From positions 1-59,876 of the forward strand of contig NBIV01000352.1 in the NCBI GenBank assembly GCA_003194525.1: a stretch of DNA of 59,876 nucleotides. The letters are read 5' to 3'. Of this stretch, positions 34,027 through 41,906 are shown piece by piece. The DNA is from Gracilariopsis chorda. Its lineage: Eukaryota > Rhodophyta > Florideophyceae > Gracilariales > Gracilariaceae. A program made the position numbers and the translations under genes. The notes beneath the pieces were generated by a model, which was not told where the DNA came from, made no database searches, and saw nothing but the letters and a program-made list of their open reading frames with translations. Every line of letters begins with the position of its first letter. Position 1 is the stretch's first letter.

Positions 34027-35132
34027 CTGCTAAGCATATCGGCCCAGACGTTTCGTTCCCCAGAGACGTGTTCGATTCTGAAACGAAAATCATTCAGCTT
34101 CAGAGCCCAACGGGTGAGTTTGTTGGCAACGTGCCGAGCTACGCCTAGATTGTGACCGTACGGGTCGTAGATATACATGAGGTTCGCATGATCGGTATAT
34201 ATGGAAACCGTTCGTCCGATGGTGAGGTGGTCTAGTCTGCACATAGACTCCAGGATCGCTAGTATTTCCTTCTCATGTACGCTCCACCTCTCTGAAGATC
34301 CCCTGATTGCACCAGATAAAAAACACAGAGGCTCTTTTGTTTGTTCTTCGAGTGCTTCTTTCTCCTTATTCTTTGGAGACTGGGTCAAATTCCCCGCCCA
34401 GTGTTTTTCTGAAGCTTCGGTGAAGACATAGACTCTGTAGTCTTCCTTGGGGAGTGAGAGCTTCTTTACAGCAGCCAATTGGCTTTTAACCAGATCAAAT
34501 GCGTGGGAGTGCTCGCCTTTCGAGTTGAGCTGCACTTTCTTGAGTGCCTTCTTGCTCCATTTCCCGGCCTTCCTACACGCTTCTTCAAGGAGCTGGTGTA
34601 GTGGTTTCACTAGACGCGCGTAGTCCGAGATGGATTTCTTCATCCAGTTTGCCGCACAAAGCAGTTGCTGTAGCTCGTCTCCCCTTTTCGGTGCTTTCAT
34701 CGCCAACAAAACCTCGAAGTTTCTAGGGTCAAACTGGACACCTTTGGATGAAATTAGCCTGCCACAGAACTTCACATTTGTTGTGAAGAAGCAGGACTTT
34801 CTTGGATTCACTTTGAATCCCACTTCTGTACACACTTTGAGAAATGCTGCAATGTCCGCTAGCAGCTGATCTTCGTTCTCAGCGTGGATAAGGAAGTCGT
34901 AGAGCCGTTGCAGCATGCGCTGTAGCCTGCCCTCGAACTTTTTCCATGTCACAGATTGAAAGTGGTTTCCAGAGTCCGTACCTCCCTGGAGTGATCTAGG
35001 CGGAGAGTAGATTACCAGTGGTGTCTGAATAGACGTAATATCCTGAGATATCTTCTGCAATGGTTTTTGCCAGTATCCGTGCGTGAAGTCGATGTCGGCA
35101 AAGCACTTGCTTCCTCCGCAGTCCTGCAACAT
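33969..35132 (-). pseudogene. Gypsy-3 RT palm to RNase H
   Basis: 387 codons open. RT shows FADIDFTHGYWQKPL. The active-site box is RLYDF at 34896-34907, so the first catalytic Asp is replaced by Tyr and polymerase activity must be lost. RNase H shows VYVFTEASEKHWAG (Asp of the first strand is Glu), CRLDHL, IYTDHANLMYI and VWADMLSRW. The frame is preceded by a TAA at 35133-35135, where Gypsy-1 has Glu in the MPHL-E-SKFQ context. Confidence 0.88.
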
Positions 35133-35135
35133 TGA

Positions 35136-36461
35136 TTACAGATGCGGCATTGCGGACTGAAGTGGTAGAGTTCGTGCATTTGTCACGCGCAAGTCGATAG
35201 TAAAACGAAGTTTGTCTGTACCGGGTTTCGGAACTGCCAGTGCGGGACATGCCCGTCTTGCCTGGTCGTTCTTGTAAACCGCATCTATTTTCTCTAGCTT
35301 TTGAATGGTGTGCTTGATATCAACTCTTTGTGCTGGAGAATACCGGCACTGGGGCGTACGGTATGACTTAGCGTTTGGCGCAAGCTTGACAGAGAGGGGG
35401 CGCACCTTGGCCGGGGGATGTGGTCCCAACTTGATACCAAAACGGCTGCGGTTCTCTTCCAAAAGAGCGCGCAACTTCTCCAATCCTGCGGAAGACATAA
35501 GGTTCTCCTTGGCGTCGTCTGCTGCAGACCGGATTGCTTCATTGATTTCTTCAACGGTGTCGATTCCGAATCCGGCTTGGAGACATTCCGGGAGCTCGAT
35601 TGGATCCTCTTCTTCGTCTGTGTAGCTCAGTCTTCGATAGCTTGCAGACCCCAGCCTACAGTTCCGTTCCAGCACTTCCTTTTCCGAATTTCCGTCAAGG
35701 AGTGTGGCTACGCAGTGGAGGTGCTCGTTAAAATCGAAACATATGGCTTTCAAGAGGGGTCTTCCTAGAAGAACTTCAGGCATTCCGGTGTCCGCAATCA
35801 AGAACTGCACTCCACGGACTAGTACGGGCAGTCCGGTCTGTGGCAGCAGGATTGTGAGATCGAGGTTCACTCTTCTCGACGCGGTTGCGGATGGTACTCG
35901 TTCGTCTGCCTTCAACGCATTATTGAGGGTCATAAGGGTTTCAAGTTCTTCTGCCGCTGGTTCGGGGTACTCTGCCGAAACAGACTTTAAAACGTCAGAG
36001 GGGATTGTCAAATAGTCTGTCCTGGAGTCGCCCAAGGATACGGTATCGATGTCGTTTAGACGGATTCTGTACCTTTCTTCTTCAGCATTTGGGTCAGGCT
36101 CGGGTGCAGATCGCAATATGGTGGCTTTCGCGGTTTTCCTGTTATTGCACGTTCTTCCGAAGTGCTTTTCAAGAAGCTTGCATCTCTTCTCATTCGTGGT
36201 TGCGAGGGATTTGCTGATCGGATGTACTTCTGAGCACTCCTTGGTGTTCACACATGGCTCGTCCCATTCCCCAGCTTCGAATTTCTCGGTTGCTCTCTTC
36301 GTTTCGCTTTTTGGGCCTTCGCTGCCTGGAGTCTGCGGTCGTGAGCCTCTTCGGGATTTCTTCCTCTCTGGCTCTTCAGACTTTCTAGTGTGTCCTCCAT
36401 TATCGCGCCTATGCGTGAGTTTACGCTTGAACTTCAAACTCGCGCACTGTACCAGATGCAC
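35136..36461 (-). pseudogene. Gypsy-3 zinc knuckle, protease and RT N-terminus
   Basis: 441 codons open on the minus strand. A degenerate zinc knuckle (CVNTKECSEVHPIS) comes first, then protease with GDSRTD in place of the D-S-G motif and MPEVLLGRPLL. The RT fingers follow (YRTPQCRYSPAQRVDIKHTI and LRFTIDLRVTNART). Loss of the Gly in the protease active site predicts an inactive enzyme. The part from about 35946 downwards in coordinate is duplicated in the right arm. Confidence 0.87.
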
Positions 36462-36500
36462 TTGCGCTGCAAGAGTAGATATCGTGTTCGTAAAAAAAAT

Positions 36501-37100
36501 CTAGTCTCTTTTCTGCTGTTTCTTCCAAAGACGCATCTGATCAGTCACAATTTGTCTGAGCTCTGCGGGTCCCAATTTGTTCACAAGCTTTTTGATAAGT
36601 TTCTTACATTGATCATTATCGATGATAATACTTGAAGCGTTGTACTCGTACAACGCTACGATAGTTTCCAAAACAAGGTTCGCTGTGGCCCCGGATGGGT
36701 CTCGAGGCCTTTGCTTATATCTCACCGTCGAAAGAGCCTCTTCGAGGCGGTCACTTAGGTCCCAGATAGTAGATGCCAAACATGCGCCAAACCACGCTCG
36801 AACGGCATCATCAGTTGCTTCTCCAGCTGTGGCGGAGCCTTCGATTCGTTCCTGTATGCCAAAGCTGTGCAAAAGCCCCGGCTTCATACACTGTCTGACG
36901 GAAGCAGCCTTAATTCGCTGGTTTGTTGGCCGTGCGGAATTAACGTCCTGAACTCGCTCGGTGTAGGCTGAATATTCCACTTCAAACTTGATTAGCCCCG
37001 GTTGGGATCGTCCTGCGAGAGTGGGAGCGTGTATAGTATTGACTATGCCATATGACGACATGATGCCTCGAATACTTCCTCGTACTCTTTGACGTCTCAA
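36501..37100 (-). pseudogene. Gypsy-3 gag
   Basis: 199 codons, starting close to the 5' LTR. The sequence (MSSYGIVNTIHAPTLAGR, LIKFEVEYSAYTERVQDVN, and PRDPSGATANLVLETIVALY) aligns by eye with Gypsy-1 Gag (MAASNYGVVSVIQPP, and EDP-stop-GGVANFIIQVITAL). This comparison shows that the Gypsy-1 stop replaced a Ser codon. The frame ends shortly before the 36461 frame, with a stop between them. Confidence 0.75.
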
Positions 37101-37107
37101 AGCGCTT

Positions 37108-37408
37108 TGTTGATCAGAACGGGCGTTGCGGGCACGTGGTCGTCAAGGCGCAGGCAAAAGAGCATGCACAAGGACCTAAGAAGTTCCTCCTAGGATTCCT
37201 CCAACTCCTTAGCTTCTGACACTGGAGTCTGGTATTTATTCTGCCTCGTTCGGGCGTATTTTCCCCAAAGAGGAAGGAACCTCTTTGGGGTGCGCCACCC
37301 ATCTGCTTTCAGTGCGCTGTAAATTGAGTAAGCTACAATATACTGAAAGACGATGCTGATACCTGACGCAGACTGCCATCTACGCAGCTGCGTAGGCTGC
37401 CATCAACA
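37108..37408 (-). repeat. Gypsy-3 5' LTR
   Basis: 301 bp. The hairpin at 37263-37290 has loop AAGGAA. It is followed on the minus strand by AAGCGCTTTG, forming the same 12 bp palindrome as in Gypsy-1. Confidence 0.93.
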
Positions 37409-37413
37409 AGCAG

Positions 37414-38760
37414 TCAGCGCCATTCAACGCAAATCTCTTATTGTCCAGCAGGGTAGTGGTGTCGATGCGTAGATGTTGAAGCACTGGTCTGCTTATTAAG
37501 AGGTTCCCGCAAGCCAGGTGGTGATCGGCCACTAGGAAAGAAATTTTGAGGAGCGCAAGATTGCCGGAAGCATGATGCAGGATGGTACGTGGCACAGTTC
37601 AGGTTCTGGAGAACGAAAAGCGTTTTGGTGCATCTTTGGTATACTTTTCAAGTGCAACCACAGAGGTGACCTTTTGGATGGCAACAATATTGCAAATACC
37701 CTTGACTGCCTCGGCTTCGGCCAGTTTAGAGGAGACGATGCTATCTTCGCTGCCGTCATCACATCTTCCGGTAGGATCGAGAGAGGTTGTGCCGTCTGAT
37801 ACAGTGATGAAGCGACGCCAGTCCTTTGTGTCGACTGAAAGTTGTAAGCGAGCTAATGTTGCTTTTCGGGCTCGATTAGCCCTGGCTTTCTGAGATCTTG
37901 TGCTTTTGGAAGGTCCATGGGCCGCTTTTCTCGTAGTCAGTTTAGCTCTGATTTCTGCTTTGAGTGCAAACTTCTGTTCGTCTGAAGATTTGTCGCAGTC
38001 ATCGATCCAGTGGAGCCCTTTTGTCTTTGCGCAGGCAGTGTGGGGGCGGAATGGTGGTGGCCTTGTAGAAACTTTTCGAGGTCCTCGGGACGAAGAACCA
38101 GATTCCGAAGAAGTACTATAACCAGCTTTGGTAGCTTTTTTGTCACTCTTTGACGATCCTGTCTGCGAGTTTGGGGTGTGAGCCGTTGATGGAGGGCCAT
38201 TGTCGATGACTTTGGAGCCGTTGCTGTAAGGCTTTTGGCTTAAAAGCAGAGACAAAAGTTTCACTGCTGGCGTTGGGGGGTCCTTCATGATCCAATACAG
38301 TCCATTAAGTCGCAAAGCGGAGACATAAGAAGCAAATAGACGCTTCAAGCGCGAGCGCAAAGAGGAGTGGGCCATGTCCATTGACACTTTCTTTCTGATA
38401 ATTTTTGTCTATGTGCGCAATTTTCATCATGTCCTTTTCCTCTTCAGCCTCTGATTCAAGATAAGTCCGAAGTTTTTCAACCGTTAGATCGGCAACGGAT
38501 TTGACGCCAGAGATGTAGTCCAATTCGATGGCAGATTCCAGCCATTCGGCATCGATACAATAAGAAAGAGTTACAGGACGGACTGGTTTGGTTGTTGCAA
38601 AGTCAACCAATGCTAGCTGCTGAGCTCTGGCTTTTACTTCCTACGCGTATCGATCATAATGACGGAGGAATACACGGATTGCCTTTGGCGTCGTTGCAAC
38701 ATGTCTGGGATGATTTAAGGAGGACGAAACGGAGGTTGGAGGTTAAGGTATGTAGTCGTT
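37414..38760 (-). pseudogene. Gypsy-2 gag and protease
   Basis: Gag is recognisable at 38305-38760 (IRVFLRHYDRY, TAG, EVKARAQQLALVDFATTKPV, then YCIDAEWLESAIELDYISGV). A frameshift near 38395 leads into 37599-38387, with a Ser/Lys-rich segment, HTACAKTKGLHWIDDC as a zinc-knuckle remnant, and a protease start (DDGSEDSIVSSKLAEAEAV). The protease end (LLISRPVLQHLRIDTTTLLD) is in another frame at 37380-37595 and reaches the Gypsy-3 insertion point at 37413. Several stops and shifts; no function expected. Confidence 0.75.
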
Positions 38761-38876
38761 CTCTTCGTTTAATGTATTGAACTGCGTCAGTGCGGATGCA
38801 GGTGACGTCGATTTGGACGCCATTTGGTGATCGAACGTAAAAAAAGAGTGATACAACCGGTATCGGCAGTGATTAC

Positions 38877-39112
38877 TGTGCGCAACTCGGCTGAATTCGC
38901 AGTTTGTGGAGAAGAGTTTGCGGGAGTCTGATGGTCCCGAAGTTTCCCTGAGAGGCTGCAAATCAGTTTTTAAGTACCCTGATGTGTTGAACGGGAAACA
39001 AATAACGTAGCATGTTACCTAATCTAGAGTGCCACGTAGGTGCACTGTTTGGGGTTTCCTAATCGTGGGTGGTCCTTGTGGGTGTCTATATGGGTAGAAA
39101 CTATCCACTACA
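38877..39112 (-). repeat. Gypsy-2 5' LTR
   Basis: 236 bp. Right flank CTTGG (39113-39117) matches the left flank of the 3' LTR. Confidence 0.92.
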
Positions 39113-39117
39113 CTTGG

Positions 39118-40253
39118 GCTTCCAAGATAGACAACAAATGCCAGTTGGATGTCATATTCGTTAGGGAATCCGAACTTTCAGATAGAAGGCTTTAGAAGAT
39201 CAGAAGTAGGGCCGCCAAACAACACGCGCTACGAATATGAGCATAGCGGCGCAAAAGTGTGCGCGCGGGTAGTGCGCGATGAGATGTACTGAGTGGTAAG
39301 AAGTTTGATACCCTTCGGTTTTACTGCGAAGGCAAAAAAGACTGCGTATATGTACTCTATTGTAATTTTCCAAACAGGAAACATCAACCTACAATTCTAC
39401 TAAAAGATGGTCTGCAACCTACAGTAGGGCTGGGTGGCCAGCTTTTTGGTTGGTGGTTTGCTGCCTAGGTGGATGACTCACATCCACTACAAACAGCCAG
39501 AAGCAAAGTGCTCGTAAGGATTCATGTATCAGGGCAGAAGAAGGACCCAAAAGATGTGCGGGTGTGGGGTGTTCGAGATTGACTGCTGTCTACCTAACAC
39601 AAGCATGCCCAAAGCAGCATGTACTGCAAGAAGCGAGCGTCTGGGTTATCAAATGATGCACCAAAGGTACTGGTCTAGAATTTACCCCAACATTTGCTGA
39701 GGTACAGAGTCGGGTTTTTCTTTACCACATGTACTGTAATTCTTAGTATTGAGACAACTAGAAGCGTCTTCGGCCGCGGGCGGCTCTGCGCGCCGCTGAA
39801 TTGGGGTAATTTTGGGGGATCTGCAGGCCGTTTCTGCTCGCTATCGCTCAGAAACGGCCTACAAACCAATGAGGGCTGCGGTGCCGAGTGAGTATGGAAT
39901 AGAGTTGCAGTTGGTCGTTGGTGACTGGCTGGCACTGCAGTTGTGTATGTAGAGTACAGTAGATTGTAGTTGGCTGGCATGACCAAAATAACTGCATTGC
40001 CAGCCACTGTGCAGCGGTGTGGCTGGCAATGCTGCAGTGCCAGCCACCTAAGAGCGGCGGCAGTCAACATGCAGCGGCAGCCAATGAGATCTGAGCTTTG
40101 CTGCTGCTGCTGCAGCTGAATTTTTTAATTGGCGGGGGGCCTGAAAGTTGCATGCACGGAAGGGGGCGTGCTAAATTTTTTTGGCCCAACGGCTCCCGTG
40201 AATAGACAACACCCCTCTCATATATGTGTAAATCCTTATAGTACGGGGTGGTT
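39118..40253. other. Non-coding stretch between Gypsy-2 and the duplication breakpoint
   Basis: No supported gene. It contains a 12 bp hairpin at 39825-39860, a set of five GGCTGGC/GCCAGCC motifs with competing hairpins at 39927-40047, and a short CTG run near 40095-40115. Confidence 0.5.
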
Positions 40254-40276
40254 ACTTGAAACCCTTATGACTCTCA

Positions 40277-40300
40277 GGGCCGTTCTATGAGTTTCTAAAT
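40277..40300 (+). repeat. Left terminal inverted repeat of the Harbinger element
   Basis: 24 bp, the exact reverse complement of 50065-50088. Confidence 0.95.
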
Positions 40301-40369
40301 GAAGCGAAACGAAACTGGAAAATTACTCTCGAGCAATCAGGCATTTACAAGTTGCCTCCAAACGCTTCA

Positions 40370-40424
40370 AGATTTCGTTTAATGTAGGGAGCAACAATCG
40401 CGCTCCCTACATTAAACGAAATCT
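40370..40424. repeat. Subterminal hairpin of the Harbinger element
   Basis: Perfect 23 bp arms (40370-40392 and 40402-40424) around a 9 nt loop, about 70 bp inside the TIR and upstream of the accessory gene. It may be a transposase binding or promoter element; no counterpart was found at the right end. Confidence 0.85.
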
Positions 40425-40572
40425 GAACGTTGAAAGAGTACACTTCACAGTTGCATTCAGTCAAAAACAAGCTTCCATCCTACAAGTCTAAATCACAAAC
40501 CTAGAATTGCGTGGTTTCAATAACTATGATCTCTTTCTTTCCGCACTTCGTGAATGACTAAAAACAGCTGGT

Positions 40573-41820
40573 ATGAACATGACAGACTCTGATCTGCAGC
40601 CATCAAGTACGCATGAAGTTGGAACCCGTACTCAGCCACCTCCAAAAAAGCTTCATGAAGCTTGTAATCAACTTGATGCTTACACATTTCGCAACTCACA
40701 ATGTAAGAAAGCGTTGAAGGTGCTCAAAGTTAGCGGAGCCAATAACGCGAAGATAGATACAAAGCGCAAAATTATATCCATGAAAATGGTACAGCGGAAA
40801 ATAAGCGCATCGAATCTTGTTCAGGTAATGCAAAACGTAGTACCCAGCTCTAACAATGTTTCTACTCACATCCAAGACTTACCACATACGACAGTTCGTA
40901 TAAATAAATCTGAATCTGGGAGAGAGCAGATCGATTTCATTCAAGGAGATGCACTGCAACTGATCGGAGATAAATTTGTCGTAGGAAAACCATCACTACA
41001 ATCTTTTTACAACAATTCGTCTCCCAACGAAAGTCGAAACCCGGCTTTTGAAGCCGCAGAGTATTGTAGACTGCTTCATGTCTTTGCGGACCCACGTATG
41101 ACTGCAGCAAGAATCAAACTAATGGAATGCTTAACCAGAGAGGAGCTTGATCGACAGAATGAAGATCCATGGAGTGAACAAATCGCGCCGTTATTTAATG
41201 ACATTTCCTTCAAACCTGCTTCAAACACAACTCTTTCCGGAGGTATCACATCCGACGATATATGTATGCTCAATCCTGCTGAGCGTCCTTATATTCGTGA
41301 AGGTGGTGTGTTAAAGAGAAAGTTTGCAGAATTCAAAAGCGTATACGGCCAGTGCTTAGAAAAATTTGAGGCGTCGGGGCAAGGAGATCCAGAAGCGTTC
41401 GCTAGGTTTGCCGACGGCAAAGCATACATTATGTACGGATACTGCTTTCTGCAGCTACACCCTATTTTGAAACAATTTGTTACCCGCGCATTGAAGAGTG
41501 ATGCTCAAGGGGAGGAAGGGGTGGGGTATGGGGTCAACCCATACGGGTCTGGAGGAAATGAGTTTTTCCGTGACCAACAGAAGAGACTAAAGCGAGATGT
41601 GCATGATGTTAATTTTGTTGGTTTAGATGAGCTGGTATCGGCCTTAAAGCAGCAGCGAAATGTCCCAGCTGAATTAGAACAACTGGAAAAGCGACGGCTA
41701 CAGTTTGAAGTCATGGAAGCACAAGCTCGCTCTACTACGTCTGCGCTGGAAGCGACAGTGCGCGTGAAGGATATGTTGGAGCGAGGCATTAGTGCGGAAG
41801 AAAAGGCTTTGTTTAAATGA
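40573..41820 (+). CDS. Harbinger accessory protein, SANT/Myb-like (inferred)
   Basis: 415 codons without interruption, ATG at 40573. Residues 240-310 contain LKRKFAEFKSVYGQCLEKFE followed by SGQGDPEAFARFADGKAYIM and LHPILKQFVTRAL. This arrangement resembles, as far as I remember, the region that follows the SANT/Myb domain in accessory proteins of stramenopile Harbinger elements. Residues 345-415 look like a coiled coil (RLKRDVHDVNF, then AELEQLEKRRLQFEVMEAQA). In this superfamily such a protein helps the transposase enter the nucleus and find the ends. The family assignment is inference; the intact state and position inside the TIRs are seen. It ends 86 bp before the captured remodeller starts. 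Confidence 0.6.
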   Translation: MNMTDSDLQPSSTHEVGTRTQPPPKKLHEACNQLDAYTFRNSQCKKALKVLKVSGANNAKIDTKRKIISMKMVQRKISASNLVQVMQNVVPSSNNVSTHIQDLPHTTVRINKSESGREQIDFIQGDALQLIGDKFVVGKPSLQSFYNNSSPNESRNPAFEAAEYCRLLHVFADPRMTAARIKLMECLTREELDRQNEDPWSEQIAPLFNDISFKPASNTTLSGGITSDDICMLNPAERPYIREGGVLKRKFAEFKSVYGQCLEKFEASGQGDPEAFARFADGKAYIMYGYCFLQLHPILKQFVTRALKSDAQGEEGVGYGVNPYGSGGNEFFRDQQKRLKRDVHDVNFVGLDELVSALKQQRNVPAELEQLEKRRLQFEVMEAQARSTTSALEATVRVKDMLERGISAEEKALFK

Positions 41821-41906
41821 GTTCTAAACAACCTCAAAGCATCTCTTGAGTCAGAAAGAGCTGCATAGTAGCATAACCTCTGCAGGAAGCGGCGAATTCT
41901 ATGTAA

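Larger units (their letters stand above)
26135..35946 (+). repeat. Left arm of a large inverted duplication
   Basis: Every coding block and LTR boundary here reappears in reverse order and orientation in the right arm. Coordinates add to about 86015 (86010-86016 with small indels). The outer end cannot be seen because the right arm leaves the window at 59876. The inner end is at 35946, where similarity stops. Confidence 0.95.
32107..37408 (-). mobile_element. Gypsy-3: chromodomain LTR element inserted in Gypsy-2
   Basis: LTRs of 300 bp (32107-32406) and 301 bp (37108-37408) begin TGTTGATGGCAG and end GATCAACA on the minus strand, with TSD AGCAG. By eye they differ at about one position in ten, intermediate between Gypsy-2 and Gypsy-1. 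Gag, protease, RT, RNase H, integrase and chromodomain are all present in order. The coding sequence is broken by at least four stops or frameshifts. Its left two thirds are repeated in the right arm. Confidence 0.94.
23139..39112 (-). mobile_element. Gypsy-2: old chromodomain-type LTR element, split by Gypsy-1 and Gypsy-3
   Basis: Two 236 bp LTRs (23139-23374 and 38877-39112) both begin TGTAGTGGATAG on the minus strand and end in CA. CTTGG flanks the whole at 23134-23138 and 39113-39117. By eye the LTRs differ at roughly one position in six, so the element is old. Its internal part is in three pieces: gag and protease at 37414-38876, RT start at 31065-32101, and RT end to chromodomain-like region at 23375-25625. 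Between them sit Gypsy-3 and Gypsy-1, each with its own target duplication. All coding pieces carry stops or frameshifts. Confidence 0.93.

Noticed and set aside
23139..39112. Reading the Gypsy blocks as one large rearranged element
   Set aside because: Three independent LTR pairs with their own target duplications and the exact protein continuity across each guest show three separate insertions.
39675..40070. 131-codon minus-strand reading frame
   Set aside because: It overlaps the GGCTGGC hairpin block and shows no protein-like pattern.
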